From positions 682,001 to 746,000 of the forward strand of contig OY762939.1 of the NCBI GenBank assembly GCA_963666965.1: a stretch of DNA of 64,000 nucleotides. The letters are read 5' to 3'. Made by a program: the position numbers and the translations under genes. Below are positions 15,996 to 28,000 of this stretch, one piece after another. The DNA is from Proruminimicrobium sp963666965 (GTDB lineage Bacteria; Elusimicrobiota; Endomicrobiia; Endomicrobiales; Endomicrobiaceae). Position 1 is the stretch's first letter; every line of letters begins with the position of its first letter. A model generated the notes under the pieces. It had not been told where the DNA came from. It did not search any database and saw only the letters and a list, made by a program, of their open reading frames with translations.

Positions 15996-18329
15996 TTAAA
16001 GGTTTTTCTTTATTCTTTTGAATATAAAAAACAGAAGACATGCTGTTGACGCCCCGAGGACTGCGCCCGCAAGAACATCGGACGGGAAATGACATCCGGC
16101 ATATACTCTTTCAAACGCTGTTGCAAATGCGTATATTATAAAAATATATCTGTATTTTTTTATCAAAAGAATCATGCCTGCAGCCAGCGTAAACGCAAAC
16201 TGTGTGTGCCCCGAAGGGAAAGATGCGGAATAAAATTTTTCCCAGAAAATATTGACGTTGTTTTCTCCGAAGAAAGCAAGAGGTCTTGCTCTGTCGAATA
16301 AATCTTTTAGAAAATGGTTAAGAACGCTGGATGTTATTATAATGCACAGTATCAGAGCAAAAAATATCCAGAAATTTTTCCTTTCATATTTTAATAAAAT
16401 AAAGATCGAAAAAAGAGACATTATAATAAGTGGAACATTTATGCCTTTAGAATCAAAAAAAGAAATTTTTGAAACAAGAGCGTCAAAAAATCTGTTTTTT
16501 AATGACGAATTTATAAATTTAAACAAAGAATAATCCATATCTGACAGACCCGCTGAAATTGTTTTTTTTGCGCCAAGAGCGCTTGTGTTGTATTCGCATG
16601 TAAGCATTTCGGGATTGAAATTTTTGCATACGGTGAGCCAGAATTTTTTTACGATTTTGCCGTTTCTGTAAATTCCCAATTCAGACGGTTTTTCAAATGA
16701 TTCAAAAGGATAAACATATTCGTGGTTGAAAAAATCAAAAATATTGCTTGTTATAAAAACTGCGTCTTTGTTTTTCAAATTTGATATGTCATTTTGCCAT
16801 AAATCATAAGCGTCTATTTTCGGACTAAAACAATAAACGCGTATATCAGGAGTGCAAAAATAAATTTGGCTTGCGATATAACTTTTGTGAGTAAAAATAA
16901 AAGGTTTTTTGCCGTCGGGGTATGTCTTATAAATTTCATATATCGCTTTTGAAAGCTCGTCCCATCCGTACATATCGTTTGTCGGATCTATTATTTCCGA
17001 TTTAGCTATTCCGAAGTCTGTTATCTGTCTGATGCAGCAGGTTTTTATATCAGGTATATAAAAATAAGGTTTTGAACCGTAATAACTTATATGGGAAAAA
17101 TTTGTTTGCTGTTTGCTTGCCTGAGTCATATCGTACATTTTATGAACTATAGCTGCAATCCGCGGAGAACCGTAAAGGTCATTTGTCGGATTTATAAATT
17201 TCGTAACCGGAATGCATAATTCAAGCTTAAGATTTTCTTTTTCGTTTATAAATTTTTCAAGAGGAACGATTTTGTACAATGCGTGAAGAGGAACAAGAAT
17301 ATTCATAGCCATTGCAAGAGCGCATGCAGCGATTATGTATTTGCGTATCCAGTTTGTCTGCCAGTGTTTCAATATCAAATGGGAAACGTATATCGTTGCA
17401 ACAAGATAGCCCATTGCCGGCCAGTGCGGTAATATTTCATTAAAAGTTGCTATTGACGTAAAAAATACCAAAACAGGCAGAGAAAAAGAAGCGACAAATA
17501 AAGCATATTTATCCTTTTTAAAAAAACCTTCTTTTGCGCAGACGTATAAAGAATAACAATAGAATATAAAAAGAAGAGGGGAAATGTAGCCGGCCTGTGC
17601 GCCGATAGATCTGAAAAATAAAGTCGGAGATAATTGCGGCAGTGTTTTGCCGAATCCGTGCTGAAGCTGAAATCCAAAACTTGCCCAGTTATTCTGAATG
17701 TTCCAGAGAATTACCGGAATAAAGCAGAGAAATGAAATAAACATCGATATGTATAATTCTTTTCTTGAAAACCAGAATCTGTGGTTTTTTGAAAACAGCA
17801 AAAATATAATAATTGACGGAAAAAGCATCACAGCAGTATATTTTGAGATAAGGGCAAATCCTATTGAAAAACCTAACAAATACCAGTATCTTTTTTGAGA
17901 TGTTTCTATCAGTCTTATGAATAGATAGAATGATAGAATCCAAAATAAAGAAAGCGGAGAATCCGGAATTGTAATAATTGCCCCTAAAAATGAAAAAACA
18001 GGAAGAATATTTAAAAGAACGGCTGCGGTAAAAGCAGTTTTTTCGCTGAAAAGCTTTCTTGCGGAAATAAAAAATATCCATGAGGTCAAAACAAATATGA
18101 TTACGGACGGAAGCCTTACGGCAAACGTGGTTGTTCCGAATAAATCGGAAAACAATTTTACTATATAACCGATTACGGGCGGATGATCGTAATAAGATAA
18201 ATCAAGAAACTTTGAATAAACCCAATAATGAGCCTCATCTACGGTTATTCCTACTTTTCCTATAACCAAAAGTCTTATAAAAGTTGTAAATGATGTTAAA
18301 CCCCAAAAGAGTTTGTGATAATATGTCAT
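15996..18329 (-). CDS. PMT-type glycosyltransferase fused to PAP2 phosphatase
   Basis: About 777 residues. The N-terminal half is a GT39/ArnT-like polytopic enzyme: VDEAHYW near residue 35 holds the catalytic Asp-Glu region, then YYDHPPVIGY and about ten TM helices. A periplasmic region of about 200 residues follows. The last ~160 residues are a PAP2 phosphatase: KDLFDRARP (KxxxxxxRP), FPSGH, and ERVYAGCHFPSD (RxxxxxHxxxD; the usual Ser before Arg is Glu). The N-terminal part would transfer a sugar from polyprenyl phosphate in the periplasm, and the C-terminal part could recycle polyprenyl pyrophosphate. ATG 18329, preceded by AAGGA, is preferred over 18353. Confidence 0.88.
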   Translation of the reverse strand: MTYYHKLFWGLTSFTTFIRLLVIGKVGITVDEAHYWVYSKFLDLSYYDHPPVIGYIVKLFSDLFGTTTFAVRLPSVIIFVLTSWIFFISARKLFSEKTAFTAAVLLNILPVFSFLGAIITIPDSPLSLFWILSFYLFIRLIETSQKRYWYLLGFSIGFALISKYTAVMLFPSIIIFLLFSKNHRFWFSRKELYISMFISFLCFIPVILWNIQNNWASFGFQLQHGFGKTLPQLSPTLFFRSIGAQAGYISPLLFIFYCYSLYVCAKEGFFKKDKYALFVASFSLPVLVFFTSIATFNEILPHWPAMGYLVATIYVSHLILKHWQTNWIRKYIIAACALAMAMNILVPLHALYKIVPLEKFINEKENLKLELCIPVTKFINPTNDLYGSPRIAAIVHKMYDMTQASKQQTNFSHISYYGSKPYFYIPDIKTCCIRQITDFGIAKSEIIDPTNDMYGWDELSKAIYEIYKTYPDGKKPFIFTHKSYIASQIYFCTPDIRVYCFSPKIDAYDLWQNDISNLKNKDAVFITSNIFDFFNHEYVYPFESFEKPSELGIYRNGKIVKKFWLTVCKNFNPEMLTCEYNTSALGAKKTISAGLSDMDYSLFKFINSSLKNRFFDALVSKISFFDSKGINVPLIIMSLFSIFILLKYERKNFWIFFALILCIIITSSVLNHFLKDLFDRARPLAFFGENNVNIFWEKFYSASFPSGHTQFAFTLAAGMILLIKKYRYIFIIYAFATAFERVYAGCHFPSDVLAGAVLGASTACLLFFIFKRIKKNL

Positions 18330-18477
18330 AATGTTCCTTAAAAGATTCACCATAAAATACCAAATTTGTCGATATTCTTCAAACTAAAAATATTACAAAA
18401 ACGCCTTTTCACAAATTTTTCACATTTTTATTATAAAAAACATTGAAAAAATAATGCTTTTATACTAGAATTACGAT

Positions 18478-18993
18478 ATGATAAACGGGCTTTTTATACA
18501 ATCAAAAAAGTTTTTGTCTTTTGCCGTGATTTTATTTATGTTAACCTCAAACATTTCAGTATGTTTGGACGGGATTGTTTCTTTGCTTAAAAATACGGAT
18601 ATCCGCGTTGACGGAATCAGCGTCAGTTCGCAGTACCGGTTTGTTAAAAATGTTCCCAAAGAGTTTGTAAATCTTTGCGTAAACGTAAGCAGGGATATTT
18701 CAAATTTTAATATTTTAAGCAGAGATGTTTTAAATTTAACCGCACAAAAGAATATGAACGGCATATCCGACGCCGCAGCATTGATGGTTTCCGGCTTTAA
18801 GTTAAAAACAATAAAAGTAATTGAAAAATTTTCAGTTTCAAATATGAATTTACATTACGGAAGCGCAAATATATTCTATCTTTTTATGATTATTTTAATC
18901 TTTTACCTGATAGGATATATAGGACTTTTGCGCGTATTTAATGACATATTTTATGTTAATAAACAAAATGTGACAGTAAGGCTCTGCCTTTAG
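18478..18993 (+). CDS. Hypothetical protein with N- and C-terminal TM helices
   Basis: I do not recognise this 171-residue protein. It has a hydrophobic signal-like N-terminus (residues ~8-28), a polar central part of about 100 residues with no clear motif, and a strong C-terminal TM helix (residues ~132-155). It lies immediately upstream of the first giant gene, with a terminator hairpin overlapping its 3' end. It may be co-transcribed with the giant gene, which has no other visible promoter. Confidence 0.6.
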   Translation: MINGLFIQSKKFLSFAVILFMLTSNISVCLDGIVSLLKNTDIRVDGISVSSQYRFVKNVPKEFVNLCVNVSRDISNFNILSRDVLNLTAQKNMNGISDAAALMVSGFKLKTIKVIEKFSVSNMNLHYGSANIFYLFMIILIFYLIGYIGLLRVFNDIFYVNKQNVTVRLCL

Positions 18994-19017
18994 TGTTTAG
19001 AGGCAGAGTTTTATTTT
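18982..19017 (+). terminator. Intrinsic terminator or attenuator before the first giant gene
   Basis: CTCTGCCT (18982-18989) pairs with AGGCAGAG (19001-19008), followed by TTTTATTTT. The left arm includes the last codons of the upstream gene. The T-rich tract runs directly into the GGAG ribosome-binding site of the giant gene. Confidence 0.8.
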
Positions 19018-19027
19018 GGAGCAAAAA

Positions 19028-22000
19028 ATGAAAAAAACAGTATTTGAAAAGTATTTTTTAAAAACGTGTTCTGTTATTACGGCGGCATGTTTTTTGCTTA
19101 CGGCTATAGGCGGTAATTTATCGGCCTCTGCAGTTCCGTCAGGAGCTTCGGATGTTGATGCTGTTTTTGACAATCTTAATATTATAAGCCCAGAATACGG
19201 TAAAATAACATCGGTCAGCGACACTTTGGGAGATATTACCGTTATAAACATACAGGATCTGCACTGTCATGAAAGAACTCAGCGCAATATAAGCGAAATA
19301 ATTAAAACTCTTGATAAAAAATATAAATTAAAATCTGTTTTTGTGGAAGGCGGAAACGGGCCGATAGATATTTCGTGGATAGACAAAATTCAGGATGCAA
19401 ATGCAAAACAGCTGATAATTGAACAGATGATAAAAGAAGGCTATCTTACCGGGGCCGAGTATTACGCTATAAAAAATAACAAACACGGATTTTTAAAAGG
19501 AATTGAAGATAAGAATACACATGAGCGTAATTTAAAGAGACTTTCTCTTATAATCGAAAATCAAAAAAAATATAAATCTTTAATGTTAAAAATCAATAAT
19601 GAAATTGAAGTCCTTGACAATATATATCTTAACGACAGAAATAAAAGATTTTCCTTAAAAATAAACAGATACAAAGCAGGACAGACGGATTCCTTGAAAT
19701 ATTACAGAATGCTGGTTAAATATGCCGGCAAAATCAAAAACGAGCCTGAAAAATATAATAATATAGTTTCAATCAATCTTGAAGATTATCCGAATATACT
19801 CGGATATATTGATTTGTCCAGATATTCTAAAAATATAAATCCAGTTAAAGCAAGCGCCGAACTTCAGATGCTGGTCAATACGGTTAAAAATAAAATCCCG
19901 TATAGCTCATACAGAAAACTTGTTGAACAAACGGATAATTTCAGAGACACTCAGGCTCTGACAGATTTTCTTGTTGTTTTCTGCCGGATGAATAATATAA
20001 ATTTATCTAAAGAATTCAAAGATTTGAACGCGTTTTTTGAAGTATCAGCGCTCAGTAACCGCATTAATCCGGTTGAACTTGTAAACGAAGAAAGAACCCT
20101 TACGGAACAGATAAGAATGGCTTTATCTTATGATGCCACTGAGTATGAGATTGCATATATCAATGACTTTTCAAAATATTTCGGCGATTATCTTTCCTAC
20201 TCTTTAACCTCATCAGACTGGAACTATTTTAAACTTAATTTTGCCAAATTCAGGCAGATTTATTCAAAATATGCGTCGGTAGACAGAATCAATGAAATTT
20301 CAGATGATATCGCATTACTCAATCAATATTATGACACAAATGATTTAAGAAACGATATATTCGTATCAAATATTTTAAAAGATGAAGTTTCTATGCAGAA
20401 TGGAGCGGGTTTAAGAACTTCTGATGATATATTAAAACAATCAAAAGAGGTAATTGTTGTTGTTTCAGGCGGGTATCACAGTCAGTCATTGCAATCTATC
20501 TTTTCATCCAAAAATATAAATTCCATGGTAATTACTCCAAATGTAACGGGCGATGTTTCAAAAGCAGATGACACATACGGCAAAATAATAAAAGAACAGT
20601 CTTCTGTTAATTCAAATGCTTTGGCTTTTAAACTTGCTTCGTGTCTTTCTGATCTGGAACAAAAATCTTTGCTTGCAAAAATGGCGATTGATGCGCTCGG
20701 AATAGAAAATGCCGAAAAATTAAAAAATATGATAGGAGCCGATATTGATTTGGCGAATATTAAAACAGAAGTGCCATATTCGGATAAACAGAAAAAAATA
20801 AATGAAATAATTAAAACGGCAGTAAATGCTATGGTCTCAACTGTTCCGCAAGACGGCGGCAGAAATATTTTTAATCCCGATATTGACAATATTTTAATAG
20901 AAATGAGTCTTAAACTTTATGATATGGGTTTTTATTTTGAAAACGGGACAGCGTATGAAATAGATTCGTCGGAATATAAAGACAAAGATTTGCTCGGTAT
21001 TCCGGCTGAAGTATATTCAAGAATGTTCGGGAGTCTGCAAAAAGCGATGCTTAAAGCGGAGCAAGTAAAGGGCGAAACCTTATCTAAAAATAAAAAAGTT
21101 AAATGGGGCAATTTTCCTGATAAAGCATTTGTTTTTGTTCAGGAAATTTTATTCAGAGCATTTCCGGCATTTTTTATTGTTTTAAATCCTGTTATAGGTA
21201 TTTCTCTTTTCGTTGTATCACAAATTGTGTCTTTAAGCTTGGAAATTTTTATACAGTGGATTGCATATCAAAAATTAGATGTTAAAAATCCGGATTTTTT
21301 CAAAAAATATGTAAAAAATTTGCCGTTGATTACGATATTGTTGACCGCTCCTTACGCTGTAGCGCTTGCCGTTAATATTATATATCTGCCTGTGGCGCTT
21401 GTTTTAACGATTGTTATACATTATTTTTTTGTCAAAAAGTTTTCGGTAAATAAAATATTTAATAATAGAAGTATTTCGCCTTTTTTATTAGCTCCTTCTA
21501 TGGGTGTTTTCTGGAGAGCTAAAGGCATTACGGAACATTACAGAACTGCATTAAAGAACAGAAATGATAAAAAAGCCGATTCAGAAAGATACAGATCAAA
21601 AACAGATGTCAGCTATGAAACTATATTAAGAGACAGGAACAACGGCGTCTCTCTTGAAAATATAATCAAAAATGAGCAATTGGACGTTAAATACAGGCTG
21701 TTTGCTTTAATGTATTTTAAAACAAATAATATTAATATTTCAAAAGGGATTACAGAAAATCTAATAGATAAAGAATTTACAGAAAAGATTAAAAAAGATT
21801 TTAAAAATTCTCTTCAAAAAAATAAAATTAAGAATAATTTTGATTTGAGAGCAAATCTGACCGGAATATTTCTTATTTTAGATGATATTTTACACGAACA
21901 GCTTCACGGTAATTCATACAGAATTTATGAAGAAATACAAGATGCCGTAATCGTAAGATACGGTATTACTGGTGCTGCTGCAAATGATGATTTTATTTTC

Positions 22001-25000
22001 GGAGCGGTAGATTATGAGACGCTGTCTCACGAAATCGGACATAGGATTCTTAAATATTCTTCAATGGAAGGAGATTTAACCCTGCATGAATTATTTGCGG
22101 AAACAATTTCAAATCTTATAGCACAGGAATTTAATATTATTCCTTCCAAAAGCAATGCGCAATTGTACGGATTATTTGATTCTAATGTTAATTATATCCG
22201 TGCTTTTCAGGAAGAGCATGAAGCTGCCTACGGGTTTTTAAATTTAATAAAAGAGTCAACAGAAGGAAATCCAAATTGGTTAGTTCTTATAGATACTATC
22301 ATAAATTATGGTTACTATAAAGAAGGGTTTAAACGTCCGTCTGCACAGGGTTTAATTTTAAAAGATATAGTGACTGGATATGAACAAGCGTTAAAACAAA
22401 CAAAAGAATCTAATATAGTTGATTTTGCAAAGAAAAGAACGGCAAAATACAGTATAGCAGTGGATATTCTTAAAGATATCGAACAAAAGAATCCTTATCA
22501 GTATGAAAATATTTTAAGAAAGATCAGGTCAAAGGCAAAGATTCAAAAATCTTATCAACAAGAAGACATTGCTAAGACTAGATTTTGGCAAAGCAAATCA
22601 AAAATTGAAGAACTGTTCAATATTATTGAGGGGATATTTTCTTCAGAAAAACTTTATGATTTTGAAATTATAGCGGCCGTATTCAGCAGTCCAGAAAAAA
22701 TAGATTCTGTTTTAAATGATATGTTTGGCGTAATTTTTAAAGATACAGATTATTCCATGTATGATTTTGAAAATTTATACAGAATCAAATTGCTGATGGC
22801 GCATGACAGAACATATGATTCCAAAGAAGAACTTGAACAAAATCTTAAACCTATTATAGATTTGATTACGTCTTCAAGACGGACAGAACCGACGAAGGAA
22901 GATTTTATTGATTTAAAGAAAAATAAAAGATATACGTTAAAAAACAATTTCCGTTTAACAATAATTGAAAATTTTAATAAGCTCGGACTTCCTGAATTAA
23001 TAGAAACACTTTTTTCGCATAAGACATCCGACACAAATAAAACTGCTTCTAAATTATCAATACTTGACGCTTTGAAAAATAAAAATGCGGTATTTTCGTT
23101 TTTAGCAAAAACAGCACCCGTATGGGAGGAAATACTATTCAGAGCTGTTCCTTCTCTTATTATGGTATTTAATCCTGTTTTAGGTATATCGTTGTTTGCG
23201 GTTTCTCAGGTAGCATTTTTATTTTCACACACTATAGTAAAATGGCTTGTAAACAGAGATGCTGCCGGTAACAGACAAAAATTTTCAAGTATATTGGAAC
23301 ATGATTTCAAAAATTTATCAATACCGGCTTTAGCGGTAGCTCTTCCTTATATTCTTACAGCAGGCGCCCCGGTTGCTTTTCTCCCCGTAATTACGCTGGC
23401 TTCAATAGTTATTCATTATTTTTATAACAGAAATAATCCGGGTAATCCGATTATTATTTTCTCTGGAATCAATGGTTTATCACCCGAAAATATTATAAAA
23501 ACATTGCATGATTATGCGGTCGTGTACGGATACTATGATTTTGTCAAAGAGAGATTAAATCTTTTGGACAAAAATTTAGCAGCTTATATTATTGAGAAGT
23601 CAGACAATCCGCAGCAGACAGCTTTAAACATGATAGACAAAATTAAATATATAGATCCTGCATTGCTTAACGGATTGGAATCGTATGATTATGCTTTGGA
23701 TATATTTGATTTAGATCCTTTTATGCTTGACTATATAAGAGATATGGGTTTTGACGGGTATAAATTTAATCTGTTTATGAAGTTAAGACATGATGCGTCA
23801 ATACACGATAAAGAATACATGAACGTATGGCTGGCGAACACCATAAGGGGCGATTCAAGATTTAGAAATTTGGACAAGGCGACAGTGCGCGGTTTGGCAA
23901 CGATTTTAGCAATATACGGGCCTAAAGAAAATATTGAAACCATAGAATATTTATTTAAGCAGATGTTTGAAGCTGAAAGTTTTGATTTTGGACAGTTTTT
24001 TAAAATGACTGTACAGTTTAATCTTACGCAAAATACGGATAAACTGAAATTGCTGCAGATAAGTTTTGACAACGGATTTCAGAATGATGCCCCGGAAATA
24101 TTGGATTTTTCAGAACAGGAATCATCAGCAATAGCAAGAGAAATTGCTTTAAATGAAAATAAAACAACAATTTTGAACGTAAGATTGTTTTCGGCTTTAA
24201 AAGACATGGCTGATGCCGATACGACCAAATTTCTTGCGCGTTACTGTTTCGGCAAAGGCAATATTATTGAAAAAAGAAAAATGAATGAAAATATTGATGA
24301 AGAAACCTTTATGTCTGCATTGGAAGCTTTGCTTGAAGATCCGGACAGAGATAATATTTCAGTAGATCTTATGGCTGATTTTACGGCTTCAAATATTAAA
24401 TTGGATGAAAATCAAACCGCCCAGATATTGGAATTGCTTAAAGAGCTGACAAAGATGGAGATAAACAATCTTGCTACAGAAAATGGCAATTTGGCATTAA
24501 GAGTTTTTTTAAGTCAGGCATTTGCTGACAGTTTTGACGGCAAAGTTTCAAATAAAAAAGAATTTAAGAATATCGATAATATAATTCAAAGATATAGAAG
24601 GGCCATAGCAGTCAGTGTTTTTATGACTAAACTTTTGGACGGCAAAACGGAACTTTTAAATCCTGATAATTTTGACAAAATAACGGCTGTTGCTTCAGAC
24701 GCCTACTTCAGTATATTGAGTCAATGGTTTAACAAGGAGCTGACAGATCAGGATTCTTTTGTAACGGCTGTATTTCACGATGAAAGTGCCGAACTTGCTT
24801 TTAAAGATGTGCAGGGAGACAGGTTTGATCCGGCAATTTTAAAAAAGTTTTTAAGCAGAATAGGAATAGACGCGGATAACTCTAAAAATGTTGATTTATT
24901 ACAGAGATCAAAAGATCCCGGCGTAAAGATAAAATTGTTTGACAGAATAATAAATGCACCCAAAAACGGCAAAAAAAGTTTGTTCTGGATGCACGGGCAC

Positions 25001-28000
25001 GGCTCAAAAGACGGTTTCTATATAACAAATACAGAAAATATAACATTTCAGGAGTTTGCAAACGCTTTATATACGGCAAGTAAACTCGGAGTTGACCTTA
25101 AAGCGGTGACTTTTGTTTTTAATTCATGTCATTCAGGAGATTTTAAAGATAAAATACTAAAGGAACTGGAATCAAAAGGAGTTAAAGATGCTCCAGTAAT
25201 CATTACTATTGCAGGACATGAAACTGAATTGGGTTATACGGAAAAGGTAAAGTATGAAGGTGAAGTTCTTCTTGCTTCGAATCTTGAATTTAGTATTTTT
25301 AATCTTTTTGAAAGCGTCTCAAATACTGATCTGCAGAACAAAAATTTGCTGCTAGGCGATTTTATACTTGCACAAAATGATGTTCGTTATTCAAATCCTA
25401 CTATTTCAATACCTGCAACTGCCGATGTAAAAAATATAATAGAAAATGCAAAAACGGCGATTCGTTCAAATGTTGTTTTAAATAATACGGAAGTTCAACC
25501 GGCACTTGTAAAAATCGGAACAAGCGTGGCGCTGGATGCAAACATGTCCGACAAAAAGAAACTGCCGTTGCGATCCGTAGAGCTTTCATTGTTAAAACCT
25601 TTGAACTCAAAATCAAAAACATTAAATGTTTTATCAAAAGCGGCTCCCGTATGGGAAGAATTGATATTCAGAATGATTCCGTCGATAATTACTGTATTTA
25701 ATCCGGTTTTGGGAATATCGTTATTTGCGGTTTCTCAGATTGTATTTTTATTTTCGCATACGATAGTAAAATGGATTGTCAATAAAGATTCTGCCGGAGG
25801 TATAAAATTTATTGATATATTGAAATATGATTTGAGTAATTTATCTCTTCCTACTCTTGCAGTGTCGCTGCCCTATATTTTAGTAATGTCTGCAGCTCCA
25901 GTTCTATGGCCGTTGTCAACGGCAACAGCAGTTATAATACATTCATTCTTTAACGACATGTCAATTTTAAAGTCTTCTTTGAATGCCGGTTTTGAAATTA
26001 AGCTGCCTGTTGAGCAAATGGGCGGCATCAAGGAAGGGGATCTTGTACTTGTAACTTATATTTCAAACGATACCGTGTTGGTTTCAAGAAACGGTGTTGA
26101 ACTTCAAGAATTCTGCCGGATTTTTGCCGAAAAATATACGGATAATGAAGAACAGAAAATAATAGAGGCTCTTTATCCTAAAACATTTGAATTCAGAGTT
26201 GGCAGCAGAGGCATAGTAAATATAAAAAGGCTGGCCAAATCTCTTAGTAATCCTCTGGCGCTTATTCCTCAGCAAAATCTTAATATAGGATATAAGCCCG
26301 TTTTAGAAAATACCGATGAAAATAATACGGGCAATGCCGAACTCAATGAGCAGATTGCAGACAGCCAAAACAACGCTGAAGAACAAACCGCGACCCAACA
26401 GAATAATATACCCGAAAAAGAATACGCATCTGTTGACGCAGACATAGAGAATGAATTATTAAAAAGACTTTCGCCTGAAGACGTTGTTGAGCTTAACTTT
26501 TCAGAATTTATTAACGAGAAAGAAGCATATGATATAGCGCAAATTGAACAATATGTAAATGATGTTTTTGCAGGCAGGGATCTCTCCGATTCTATGCTTA
26601 CAATAAAATTTTCAGATTCTTATGTTGATATTTCAGATGAAATAAAAATAAAAAAAGCAGCCGATATTCTTTGCATAACAGCTGAGATAATAGATGAAAA
26701 ATTTGCCGACAGAATGGGCAGTTCAAGAGGTTATACGTTTTTTCCGGAATTGCTTGAAAATTCATTTGTGCACGGCAATTATTTATCTTTGAATAAAAAA
26801 ATATTTGTTTATTTCGGATCGGATAAAGACGTTGTAGTTATAAACGCAAATACTCCTAATGACAGAACTATAGCGGCTCTTGCCGCAGCTGGGAAACTTG
26901 ATCTCTACGGCGACGGAAGCGGAATGTTAAGCGCCGAAAGAGTAAACGGGGCAAAATATGCTGTCACAGATTTAAAAATAGCCGGCGGCAGTACAATAAG
27001 TTTATTTTTGGCGTATATGACATTTAAGAAATATGCTGCCAGACCGTCTAAATTTCTAAAGAAAATATTAAATAAAATAAATATAAAAGCAATTTGGAAC
27101 ACTGCGGAAACCGGAAATATCGAAAGAGAATATTCTTATGTTGAGATCCCTGATATCAGAGAAGGACAGACAATTAAAGCCGGAAACTTTATTGCCGGCC
27201 AAATGTGGTATTTCTGCGACTGGATTGAATTTTCTCTGTCAAAAATAAACGGACGGTTTGTAATAACAGAAATAAACAAAACATTAAATCAGAATAAAAT
27301 TCATGTTGAAAAAATTAAACTCGAAGAAAAACTTGATATTGTTTCCGAAAACGGAAAATTTTACATACGTTCCGACTATACCGGCATCAAATTTTTAAAT
27401 AATGAAAACGGTATGCAATATGCCGATACCAAAAATGAATCTTCAGATGCGGAAGTTGAAGAAAAAACAGAAGAATCCGCAGTGCCTTATTTTTTACAAA
27501 ACAGAACATCTTTTGATGTGGGATTTGAAATTGTCGCCGGCCAAATTAATACGCCTAATGTAAGAGGACAGGAAATAGGAAGCGCCAGAAATTTAGATTA
27601 TAGAAAATATCTGAAAAGATTATATGACAGAATGACTGACACGTTTAACTTTGACCAGCTTGAAATCGTATATAAGAACGATTTAGAAAGGCTCAGTCTC
27701 ATAAAACATCTTAAGCTTCTTAAATTAAACAATTCCGCCGATACGACGGCTTTGATGAATGTTTTGTACGACAATACTGCTGATGTTAAGCACAGGCTTG
27801 CTGCGCTTATGTATCTGAAAATGAATGGTTTTTCAAAGTTTAATTATATGTTGTTAGAAAATGTAAAAAATGATTTCTTAAAACTATTAAGGAATAATGC
27901 TCTTGATGTAAAAAATAATTTTGACCTTAGCGCCGCAGGAGCAGGAATATTGCTTGTTTTGAGCGACTATCTTAAGGCTGAAAAATACATAGATGAAAAT

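Noticed and set aside
20482..20889. Long antisense frame inside the first giant gene
   Set aside because: The sense strand encodes the ChaN/EreA-like domain; the antisense frame is a composition artefact, as are those at 30928-31419 and 35796-36251.
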